This document shows, piece by piece, positions 1 to 6,323 of a stretch of 21,577 nt of DNA. The notes under the pieces are model-generated. The model was not told the origin of the DNA, ran no database searches, and was given only the letters and a program-made list of their open reading frames with translations. Location: contig DASYRM010000124.1 in NCBI GenBank assembly GCA_036004405.1, forward strand, positions 1-21,577. The letters are read 5' to 3'. The translations under genes and the position numbers were made by a program. This DNA is from DASYRM01 sp036004405. Its GTDB lineage: Bacteria > Acidobacteriota > Vicinamibacteria > Vicinamibacterales > UBA2999. The first letter of the stretch is position 1. Every line of letters begins with the position of its first letter.

Positions 1-349
1 AGCCGACCCGCTCGCCGATCTTCACCAGCTCGTCCGGGGTCTTTAGCGAATGCTTTCCGCGACCGCCGCAGACGTAAAGGCCCAACTCCTTCTCCAGCGG
101 CTTCAGCCCGCGTTTGAGCGCGCCGATGACGCTGGTGGTGATGCCGGAGGAGTGCCAGTCCATGCCCATCACCGAACCGAGGGCCTGAAACCAGAACGGA
201 TCGCTGAGGCGTGTGAGCACCGCGCCGCGTCCGTAGTGATGGACGACCGCTTCGACGATGCCGGTGCCGAGCCGTTCCATGCGGCCGGCCAGCCAGGCGG
301 GCACGCGCCCGCCGTGGAGCGGTAGATCGGCGACGCCCGAGCGCTTCAC
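1..349 (-). CDS. DUF763 domain-containing protein (N-terminal part, cut by window edge)
   Basis: The reverse strand reads 116 codons from a GTG at 347-349 into the left edge of the window. The product begins KRSGVADLPLHGGRVPAWL and continues with RLSDPFWFQALG and MDWHSSGITTSVIGALKRGL, the conserved N-terminal pattern of the DUF763 family as I know it (family usually several hundred residues, biochemical role not established). An ATG just upstream reaches a stop after three codons, so GTG is the only plausible start nearby. There is no good ribosome binding site. A -10-like CAGAAT lies exactly six bases before the GTG, which would fit a leaderless message. The gene is divergent from the MarR operon and may share its operator. 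Family assignment is strong; function is unknown. Confidence 0.85.
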   Translation of the reverse strand, partial: MKRSGVADLPLHGGRVPAWLAGRMERLGTGIVEAVVHHYGRGAVLTRLSDPFWFQALGSVMGMDWHSSGITTSVIGALKRGLKPLEKELGLYVCGGRGKHSLKTPDELVKIGERVG

Positions 350-426
350 GTGCTCATTCTGACACCGGACGGCGAGGGGCGGCGTGCTGTCAGCGGGTGT
401 CCAGCGGTCCGTCGTCTCCTCGCCGT

Positions 427-452
427 GATATAGTTGTAATTGCAACTATATC
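427..452. promoter_or_regulatory. Perfect inverted repeat, likely MarR operator in divergent promoter region
   Basis: The arms GATATAGTTG (427-436) and CAACTATATC (443-452) are perfect 10-bp complements around the six-base centre TAATTG. Size, AT-richness in a GC-rich setting and the TTG...CAA core match the style of MarR/OhrR-type operators, and a MarR gene lies directly downstream. Each arm contains TATAGT, so either strand could use it as a -10 box. The site sits 28 bases before the microprotein start and 78 bases before the DUF763 start. Autoregulation, possibly of both directions, is inferred. Confidence 0.7.
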
Positions 453-479
453 CAGTTCTTCACGAAGGACCCGACACCG

Positions 480-611
480 ATGTTCGAAACGTTCGCGGCG
501 CTGAGCACCATCTCCATGATCGTCATCTTCATCGTGCTGTACCGCATCGATCAAGCCGGACGGCGCGAGGAAGCCGGCAAGGCCGAAGGTCAGAGCGACC
601 CGAGGCCGTAG
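480..611 (+). CDS. 43-residue single-pass membrane microprotein upstream of marR-type gene
   Basis: An ATG at 480 opens a 43-codon frame preceded by GAAGGA at 464-469, a well-placed ribosome binding site ten bases upstream. Residues 5-21 (FAALSTISMIVIFIVLY) form one hydrophobic segment, followed by a charged hydrophilic tail (RIDQAGRREEAGKAEG). Its TAG stop shares a G with the GTG start of the MarR gene (TAGTG), a classic arrangement for translational coupling. It lies just downstream of the operator, so it should be the first gene of the MarR-controlled transcript. I do not recognise a family. The ribosome binding site, hydrophobic segment and coupling argue that it is real; a role as membrane partner or effector of the regulator is only inference. 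Confidence 0.65.
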   Translation: MFETFAALSTISMIVIFIVLYRIDQAGRREEAGKAEGQSDPRP

Positions 612-1069
612 TGCCCCGTGACATCCCGCTCGACGACGTGCTGCGATTCATGCGGCTGATCTGGGCCATCGATCACGAGCTCGAGCGGGTGTCGAAGCGG
701 ATGGAGACGCGGCTCGGCCTCACCATCCCACAGCGCATGGCCCTGCTGCTCATCGGGCGCAGTCCCGGCATGCTCGCCAGCGAGATCGCCGAGCTCCTGC
801 ACCTGCACCGCAGCACCGTGTCGGGGATCGTGCGCCGGCTGGAGGCCGCCGGCTACGTGTCGCGTGTTGTGGACCCGGCAGACGGCCGTCGCGCCGGCCT
901 CACCCTCACCATCGCAGGACGCGGCATGAACCGGCGCCGCGCGGGCACGTTCGAGGACGCCGTGCGGCAGCTGCTGGCCTCGCTGCCGGCGACCGATCTC
1001 GCGTCCGCCGAGCGCGTGCTCGCCCGGCTCGGCAGCGAGCTGCGGGCCGGCGATGCGGCAAGCGGCTGA
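611..1069 (+). CDS. MarR family transcriptional regulator
   Basis: This 152-residue protein has the MarR layout: N-terminal dimerisation helices (about 8-35), a winged helix-turn-helix at 54-80 (SEIAELLHLHRSTVSGIVRR), and the wing with the family signature DPADGRRAGLTLT at 88-100, then a C-terminal dimerisation helix. The open frame extends to an ATG at 440, but that extension lies inside the operator palindrome, overlaps the microprotein in another frame and is rich in H and R. The GTG at 611, overlapping the microprotein stop, is therefore chosen. MarR proteins are usually ligand- or redox-responsive repressors of divergent or downstream genes; no cysteine is present, so a thiol-based OhrR mechanism is unlikely. 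The gene converges on the FKBP gene with six bases between them. Confidence 0.9.
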   Translation: MPRDIPLDDVLRFMRLIWAIDHELERVSKRMETRLGLTIPQRMALLLIGRSPGMLASEIAELLHLHRSTVSGIVRRLEAAGYVSRVVDPADGRRAGLTLTIAGRGMNRRRAGTFEDAVRQLLASLPATDLASAERVLARLGSELRAGDAASG

Positions 1070-1075
1070 CCGCGT

Positions 1076-1504
1076 CTACTGCACGCTCAGCAGCTCGATA
1101 TCGAACACGAGCGTGGCGTTCGGTGGAATCGAGGCCTTGCCGGCGGTTCCGTACCCGAGTTCCGGCGGAATCGTCAGACGCCGCAGCCCGCCGACCCGCA
1201 TCCCTACGACGCCTGTGTCCCAGCCGCGAATGACAGCGCCGGCGCCGAGGACGAACGGGAACGTACCGGTGTCGAACTGCGTGCCTTTGTTGTCGGGGCG
1301 CGTCGGGTCGTAGAGCCACCCGGTGTAGTTCACCGTCAACGATCGGCCGGTGCTGGCCACGGCGCTGGTGCCGACGCGCAGATCGAGTTGGGCGAACTCC
1401 CCGCGCGGCTGCGAGGATGGGCTGCTGGGGGTATTCGAGTTTCCGCAGCCGCCGGCGCCCACGAGCAGCGCGACTGCACAGACGAACCAGGAGAGACAGG
1501 ACAT
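1076..1504 (-). CDS. FKBP-type peptidyl-prolyl cis-trans isomerase, lipoprotein
   Basis: The 142-residue product starts with a lipoprotein signal (MSCLSWFVCAVALLVGAGGC), with Cys20 the probable lipidation site; the lipobox (AGGC) is slightly atypical. A low-complexity Ser/Pro linker follows, then one FKBP domain (about 40-142). Typical active-site residues are visible: Tyr in VNYTGW, Phe-Asp in TQFDTG, Phe in FPFVLG, Val-Ile and Trp in GAVIRGWD, Tyr in GYGTAG and Phe in FDIELL. FKBPs accelerate prolyl isomerisation; the anchor suggests folding work in the periplasm. A GTG 18 codons upstream is possible, but the ATG puts the signal peptide at the N-terminus. I see no strong ribosome binding site. 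Confidence 0.9.
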   Translation of the reverse strand: MSCLSWFVCAVALLVGAGGCGNSNTPSSPSSQPRGEFAQLDLRVGTSAVASTGRSLTVNYTGWLYDPTRPDNKGTQFDTGTFPFVLGAGAVIRGWDTGVVGMRVGGLRRLTIPPELGYGTAGKASIPPNATLVFDIELLSVQ

Positions 1505-1623
1505 CTTCGAAGGATCGCACGGAGCGTGCCCGCGATGCCAGCGCGGTCCGCTCGACACCGACGGTCAGATGTGCGGGGCAGGAAAAGCGGCTCTCGGCGC
1601 CGCGCTAGATTCCGGCGCTGATT

Positions 1624-1681
1624 CGTAGAGGCGGACCCTTTGGGTCCGCCTGCAGGCGCACCGAGGAGGTGCGCCTCTACG
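1624..1681. repeat. Palindromic intergenic repeat, CGTAG/CTACG-tipped, two hairpins
   Basis: The element is bounded by a perfect 10-bp inverted repeat, CGTAGAGGCG (1624-1633) and CGCCTCTACG (1672-1681). Inside are two hairpins: GGCGGACCC/GGGTCCGCC (1630-1638 with 1642-1650) and AGGCGCACC/GGTGCGCCT (1654-1662 with 1668-1676). It lies between the FKBP start and the diheme cytochrome stop. The same architecture and tips occur at 19733-19805. Confidence 0.8.
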
Positions 1682-1688
1682 TACGGAT

Positions 1689-2669
1689 CTACATCGGTGG
1701 CAGCGATGCGACGTAGGCGGCGACGCTCAGGATGTCGTCGTTGGTCAGGTTCGCGAGCGGCTTCTTCATCAGCGCTGAATCGGGGCCGGTGCGGTCCCCT
1801 TCCTTGAACAGGTGCAGCTGGCGCGCGATGTAGATGGGGTGCAGACCGGCAATGCGTGGCACGTTGGCGAGCCCCTTCAACCCTTCGCCGTGGCAGATGC
1901 TGCAGGCCACGCCCTTGCCGCCGGCGCCGTTCACGAGCGCGCGCCCCTTGGCCAGGCTGCCGGGCGGCACGTAGGCCACGAAGCCGGAGCGCGGATCCCG
2001 CAGCCGTGCCTTGGTCTGGTCCTCCGGCAGCATGATGATGCGGCTGCCGATCGGTTCCATGCCGGCGTTGTTGGGATCGACGAAGCGCATGCGCCCCTGG
2101 CCGACGAACGTCTTGGGCACCGTCTTCGCCTCGACGACGCGAATCCACTTGCCGCGCGGCAGCGAGGCGAACCACTCGGCCGCCTCGCGAACCTCCTGGT
2201 CCGACAGCTCCTTCGCGATGCCGTTCATGCGCGCGTAGTCCTTGCGCACGCCTGCCTTGAAGTCGGCCATCTGCTGCACGAAGTAGTCGGCGGTAAAGCC
2301 GGTGAGGTCTGCCGACTCGGGATGCCCGAAGCCCGACATGAGATGACACGCGCCGCAGGCCAGCGCGCCGGCGTGCCCCTTCTGCACGATCGACGGCGCC
2401 GGCTTGTGCGAGTCGGGGAACCAGTCCGGCGGATTGAGCAGATCGTCAATCTGCTGCGGCGTGTACTGCTTGGAGCTGCCCTCGACCGACTTCGGTCCTG
2501 GCGGCTCGGGCGGCAGCTGCCCGCCCTGCACCGGGAACGCCCACGCCGGCTCGCGGGCCGGCGGGTTGGGGAGCACGGTCGCCGTGCCCGGAGCGGGCTG
2601 CTGCTGGGCGAACCCTGCCGCCGTAAGGGCCATCATCCCGATGACCAGTGCCGACCAGCATGCCTTCAT
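1689..2669 (-). CDS. Diheme cytochrome c, exported
   Basis: The 326-residue protein has a Sec signal peptide (about 1-21, ending GFAQ), a Pro-rich stretch, and two cytochrome c domains with haem-binding motifs CGACH (105-109) and CSICH (256-260). The second is preceded by GKGVAC and followed by GLKGLANVPRIAG, a layout common in class I domains of diheme cytochromes. Candidate distal methionines are Met148 in the first domain and Met302 in the second. It should carry electrons in the periplasm. The start has a textbook AGGAGG seven bases upstream, and it lies 12 bases behind the LVIVD-repeat gene, so the two are probably co-transcribed. The physiological partner is unknown. Confidence 0.9.
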   Translation of the reverse strand: MKACWSALVIGMMALTAAGFAQQQPAPGTATVLPNPPAREPAWAFPVQGGQLPPEPPGPKSVEGSSKQYTPQQIDDLLNPPDWFPDSHKPAPSIVQKGHAGALACGACHLMSGFGHPESADLTGFTADYFVQQMADFKAGVRKDYARMNGIAKELSDQEVREAAEWFASLPRGKWIRVVEAKTVPKTFVGQGRMRFVDPNNAGMEPIGSRIIMLPEDQTKARLRDPRSGFVAYVPPGSLAKGRALVNGAGGKGVACSICHGEGLKGLANVPRIAGLHPIYIARQLHLFKEGDRTGPDSALMKKPLANLTNDDILSVAAYVASLPPM

Positions 2670-2681
2670 CGTGTCCTCCTG

Positions 2682-4010
2682 CTATCCCCGGTACTCGAGC
2701 ACGTTGAGCCCGGCGTTCCAGTCGCTCACGTAAATGAGCCCGTCGCGCGTGACGAACAGGTCTGCACTCTTGGCGGCCTTCGCGACGTTGGGCCGGGGGT
2801 CGATCAGCTTCGCGGGCGGCGGCGGCACCCACGACGCCACCTCGCGCGGCGCGAACTGGTCGGCGAGATCGAAGATGCGGACGCCGGCGTTGTTGTAGGT
2901 CGCGAAGATCGTCGTCTCGCTTTGCAGCCCGTTGGGCCGGTTCTCGTAGAGGTTGTGCGGTCCGAACGTGCCGAGCCCGCAGTAGTCGCGGCCCGACGGC
3001 GTCGGCAGCGTGGCGATCGGCACCGGGTTCTCCGGCGCGCGGACGTCCACGACGAAGGTGTGAAACGTGCCCTTGGCGCAGCGCTCGGCGTTGGCCTCGT
3101 CGGCGACCAGCGCCAGCTGGCGGCCCGGCAGCGGCAGCGGCGTGTGTGTGCCGCCGGGATAGGGCGGAGACCAGTTGATGTGCGAGAGGAGCCTGGGCCG
3201 CGCCGGATCGCTCACGTCGTGGATGGTGAAGCCGCCGTCACGCCAGGCGCCGTAGCCGAAGTTGCCGGCCACGATCATGTGGTGCAGCGCCACGCGCTTG
3301 CCGGGCGCGAGCGTGGACGGCTCGCCGCCGGCCCGGTGCATCCCGGGCAGCCACCACTTCGACACGATTTCCGGCCTGGTGATGTTCTGCAGATCGACGA
3401 TCGCCAGGATGTGGTCGGTGTAGCCGTCGAAGTGCACGGCGAGATAGGCGTAGCGCCCGCCGGTCCACCACAGCCGGTTGATGCCGAAGCCCGGAATCTC
3501 GAGGAAGGCGATTTCGCGCATCTCGCCCGGCTTGGAGATGTCGTGGATGCTGAGTCCGGACCGGAACTTCTTCTTGTTCGAGATGCTGTCGACCAGCGCG
3601 TTCTCGAAGTAGCCGCGCAGGTTGTCGTAGGACTGCATGGCGACGATGTTGGCGCCGTTGGCCAGCAGCATCAGGTCGTTGGCCACCTGCAGGTGGTGCG
3701 TCCGCGTGTTGACGCCCGCCGTGAAGAAGCCCACCGGTTTGAGGCGGCGCGGATCCGCGGCGTCAAGGATGGTGACGCCATCGCTGAACATGTGGCCGAC
3801 GTAGAGGTGGCCGCGGTTGAACATCACCTGTACGCCGTCGGGCCGGCCGCCCTGTTCGCTGTAGGACAGGTGGCGGATGCCGCGGCCGATGCCGCCCGGC
3901 GGCACCTCGTCGCCCGCCGCGCCGGCGCCGGCCAGCGCGACGCCCGGTCCGGCGCACGATGCCGCCAAGGCCAGTAAACCTTTCATTGCGTCGCGGCGGG
4001 AGGTCGCCAT
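2682..4010 (-). CDS. LVIVD-repeat beta-propeller protein, Tat-exported
   Basis: This 442-residue protein begins MATSRRDAMKGLLALAAS, a twin-arginine signal (SRRDAMK) with a hydrophobic core and an Ala-rich cleavage zone. The mature part holds about seven repeats of the LVIVD type, seen as DGVTILDAADPRRL, SGLSIHDISKPGEM, HILAIVDLQNITRP, GGFTIHDVSDPARP, TFVVDVRAPENP, AGVRIFDLADQFAP and GLNVLEYRG. Such repeats are predicted to fold into a beta-propeller. A TTG seven codons upstream is in frame, but the ATG at 4010 places the Tat signal at the N-terminus. It is the first gene of a two-gene unit with the diheme cytochrome. A role as partner of the cytochrome is inferred from context only. Confidence 0.85.
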   Translation of the reverse strand: MATSRRDAMKGLLALAASCAGPGVALAGAGAAGDEVPPGGIGRGIRHLSYSEQGGRPDGVQVMFNRGHLYVGHMFSDGVTILDAADPRRLKPVGFFTAGVNTRTHHLQVANDLMLLANGANIVAMQSYDNLRGYFENALVDSISNKKKFRSGLSIHDISKPGEMREIAFLEIPGFGINRLWWTGGRYAYLAVHFDGYTDHILAIVDLQNITRPEIVSKWWLPGMHRAGGEPSTLAPGKRVALHHMIVAGNFGYGAWRDGGFTIHDVSDPARPRLLSHINWSPPYPGGTHTPLPLPGRQLALVADEANAERCAKGTFHTFVVDVRAPENPVPIATLPTPSGRDYCGLGTFGPHNLYENRPNGLQSETTIFATYNNAGVRIFDLADQFAPREVASWVPPPPAKLIDPRPNVAKAAKSADLFVTRDGLIYVSDWNAGLNVLEYRG

Positions 4011-4098
4011 GCCGGCAGTATTGTGCGCCAAGTGCGGGTGAGATTGCCGATGAGTTTAAAGGCCGAGGCATGGCGTAGTCCTTGCTCGTCACTCCGCC

Positions 4099-5496
4099 AT
4101 GGCCGGGGTCGTGTGTCGAAAAACTGTTCGTGCGTGTGTGCCCGTCATCGTCGTGGTGTCCCTGTTCGCTGCGTGCGCGAAAGACATCGGCGGACCAGAG
4201 GTGGCGGCCATCCAGCAGGCGGTGAGTGGCGCGCCGTCCGTCGTCAACCGCGACGTCTGGGCGGACGTGCAGCGCTTCTACATGACACGGTCATATGCCC
4301 CGGCGTGGATTGCCGACGAGAAGCAGGCCGCGGCGGCGTTGCGGGTACTGCGGCGAGCGCCGGAGCATGGTCTGCCCCAGGCGGACTACGTGAGTGCCGA
4401 TCTCCCCGGCCTGCTGACGCCTGAGCACAAGTCGATTGCGGACGCCCAGGGCCACGACTCCGCCAAGCTGGCGCGTCTCGACATCCGTGTCACGGCCGCG
4501 CTGCTGACGTTGGGACGTCACGTGGCGATTGGACGTGTCGATCCGGCATCGATCGACAAGCGGTGGAAGGTCCGGCGCACGCCGCCGGATCTCGCGGCGT
4601 CGCTGGCGCAGTGGGCGGCGGGCTCGCTCGACGGCTGGCTCGATGCGGTGCGCCCGGGCCACCCCGAGTATGCCGCGCTGCAGAAGGCGCTGGCGAGCCA
4701 GCCGCCGCAGGTCGGCAGCGAAGCCGACGGTGCTGACACGGCGCGACGAATCGCGCTCAATCTCGAGCGCTGGCGGTGGATGCCCGACGATCTGGGGGAG
4801 CGGCACATCCTGGTGAACGTGCCGGCGTTCCACATGGCCGTGCGCGATCGCGGCGCATCGGTGCTGGACATGAAAGTGATCGTGGGCAAGCAGGACCGGG
4901 CGACGCCGCTCTTCGCGGCCGAGATGAAGGAGATCGTGTTCAGCCCGTACTGGAACGTACCCGACAGCATTGCCGAAGGCGAAACCGCGCCGGCGGCGGC
5001 ACGCGATCCGCGGTTCCTCGCGCGCAACAACCTCGAGATTCTGCGGCGGGGCGGCAGAATCGACGAGATCGTCGACCCGGCTTCGGTGGACTGGAACAGC
5101 CCCGAGGCCATCAAGTCGCTGGCGTTCCGGCAGAAGCCGGGCGCGAAGAACGCGCTGGGGCACGTCAAGTTCCTGATGCCGAATCCGTATGACGTCTACC
5201 TGCACGACACGCCGGCCGACTCGCTGTTCGAACGGGAGGGGCGCGCGCTGAGCCATGGGTGCGTGAGGCTCGACCAGCCCGAGGCGCTGGCGACGTATCT
5301 GCTGCGCGGCAATCCCGAGTGGACCGCAGCCAAGATCCAGACGGCAATGAACCAGGAGAACGAACAGCACGTGGCGCTGAAGGAGCCGCTGCCCGTCTAC
5401 GTCGTCTACTTCACGGCCTGGCCGCGCGCCGGCGGTGGCGTGGACACCTGGCCCGACGTGTACGGCTACGACGCCCGGCAGGCCAGGGCGCACTGA
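4099..5496 (+). CDS. L,D-transpeptidase, YcbB/LdtD-like lipoprotein
   Basis: The 465-residue product has an N-terminal lipoprotein signal with lipobox LFAAC (Cys26), a scaffold region (about 48-205), and a YkuD catalytic domain (about 235-410). The catalytic signature is complete: His369 in YLHDTPADSLF and SHGCVR at 385-390 with the nucleophile Cys388. The pattern FSPYWNVPDSIAEGE and the active-site capping segment FLMPNPYDVYLHDTP are typical of the YcbB branch, which makes 3-3 cross-links in peptidoglycan. No obvious PG_binding_1 repeat is seen, although PEYAALQKAL lies where it often occurs. The start ATG has no clear Shine-Dalgarno sequence. It is divergent from the LVIVD gene and is followed after 40 bases by a second, unrelated-looking L,D-transpeptidase. 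Confidence 0.9.
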   Translation: MAGVVCRKTVRACVPVIVVVSLFAACAKDIGGPEVAAIQQAVSGAPSVVNRDVWADVQRFYMTRSYAPAWIADEKQAAAALRVLRRAPEHGLPQADYVSADLPGLLTPEHKSIADAQGHDSAKLARLDIRVTAALLTLGRHVAIGRVDPASIDKRWKVRRTPPDLAASLAQWAAGSLDGWLDAVRPGHPEYAALQKALASQPPQVGSEADGADTARRIALNLERWRWMPDDLGERHILVNVPAFHMAVRDRGASVLDMKVIVGKQDRATPLFAAEMKEIVFSPYWNVPDSIAEGETAPAAARDPRFLARNNLEILRRGGRIDEIVDPASVDWNSPEAIKSLAFRQKPGAKNALGHVKFLMPNPYDVYLHDTPADSLFEREGRALSHGCVRLDQPEALATYLLRGNPEWTAAKIQTAMNQENEQHVALKEPLPVYVVYFTAWPRAGGGVDTWPDVYGYDARQARAH

Positions 5497-5501
5497 AGAG
5501 G

Positions 5502-5530
5502 TTGGCAGAAGGCGGATCGCCCCTTACACT
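5502..5530 (+). promoter_or_regulatory. Sigma70-like promoter, probably giving a leaderless message
   Basis: TTGGCA (5502-5507) and TACACT (5525-5530) are separated by exactly 17 bases and lie in the short gap between the two L,D-transpeptidase genes. The GTG start at 5537 is six bases after the -10 box, which is where transcription should begin. Confidence 0.6.
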
Positions 5531-5536
5531 GGGAGT

Positions 5537-6238
5537 GTGTCCCCCCGGGCATTCCTGACCGCGCTCCTGCTCGTCGCATCGCTGACGGCTCTCAACGCCC
5601 GTGAAGCGGCGCCCGCCCTGCCCGCCACGTTGGCCGGTGCGCTGTCGTCCGCGTCGTGGGCGCCGGCGAACATCGGCACCTTGCAGCGTCCCGTATTCGA
5701 TCTCGCACTGGGCGCCGCGGCGTGCGCGGTGCGATCGGGCTCGATCCCCGATCTGGCCACGCTCACCGTCATCGACTACTCGCGGCCGTCCACGGAAAAG
5801 CGGATGTGGGTCTTCGATCTGCGGACGCGGGCGCTCCTCTACGAGGAGCTGGTGGCCCATGGGCGTGGCAGCGGCGATAACGTGGCGACATCGTTTTCCA
5901 ACCAGGCCGAGAGCCACCAATCGAGCCTTGGCCTGTTCCGGACCGAAGACACCTACGTTGGCAAGAACGGCTACTCGCTGCGGCTCCGCGGTCTCGATGC
6001 CGGCTTCAACGATCGCGCCTTCGATCGCGCCATCGTCATCCACGGGGCCCCGTACGTCAGCGACACGTTCGCGCGGGCGCAGGGCCGCCTCGGACGCAGC
6101 TGGGGCTGCCCGGCCCTTCGCGAGGGCATCGCGCGCGAAGTGATCGACACCGTCAAAGGGCGTGGGCTGGTCTTCGCCTACTATCCCGATCCCGCCTGGC
6201 TGGCCGAGTCCAAATACCTCGGCGACTGCGGCCTGTAA
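5537..6238 (+). CDS. Murein L,D-transpeptidase catalytic domain family protein (YkuD_2-like)
   Basis: From GTG at 5537 the product has 233 residues, starting with a signal peptide (MSPRAFLTALLLVASLTALNA). The catalytic region carries IVIHGAPYVSDTF (His169) and GRSWGCPAL (Ser188, Cys191), the SxGCPAL form of the His/Cys motif found in the murein L,D-transpeptidase catalytic family that differs from classical YkuD. The upstream pattern GLFRTEDTYVGKNGYSLRLRGLD also fits that family. The frame is open further upstream but that part overlaps the previous gene and lacks a signal peptide at its N-terminus. The GTG is six bases downstream of a -10 box, so the message may be leaderless. It probably acts on peptidoglycan in the periplasm beside the preceding enzyme. 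Confidence 0.87.
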   Translation: MSPRAFLTALLLVASLTALNAREAAPALPATLAGALSSASWAPANIGTLQRPVFDLALGAAACAVRSGSIPDLATLTVIDYSRPSTEKRMWVFDLRTRALLYEELVAHGRGSGDNVATSFSNQAESHQSSLGLFRTEDTYVGKNGYSLRLRGLDAGFNDRAFDRAIVIHGAPYVSDTFARAQGRLGRSWGCPALREGIAREVIDTVKGRGLVFAYYPDPAWLAESKYLGDCGL

Positions 6239-6323
6239 CCTCCCGCCCCGGCCTCGGTATTCCCCGGTGACGAACGGCTTGCGGACTCGGTCCGTCTAAG
6301 ACCGTGTTGAGTTCTGGGGAGGC

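Noticed and set aside
50..325. 91-codon plus-strand frame at the left edge
   Set aside because: It is antisense to the recognisable DUF763 N-terminus.
440..610. 57-codon N-terminal extension of the MarR frame
   Set aside because: It starts inside the operator palindrome and overlaps the microprotein in another frame; the MarR domain starts right after the GTG at 611.
1812..3977. 721-codon plus-strand open frame opposite the cytochrome and LVIVD genes
   Set aside because: It is antisense to two genes with clear signal peptides, haem motifs and repeats; its product is rich in Arg, His, Val and Ala and shows no family pattern, as expected of a GC-rich shadow frame.
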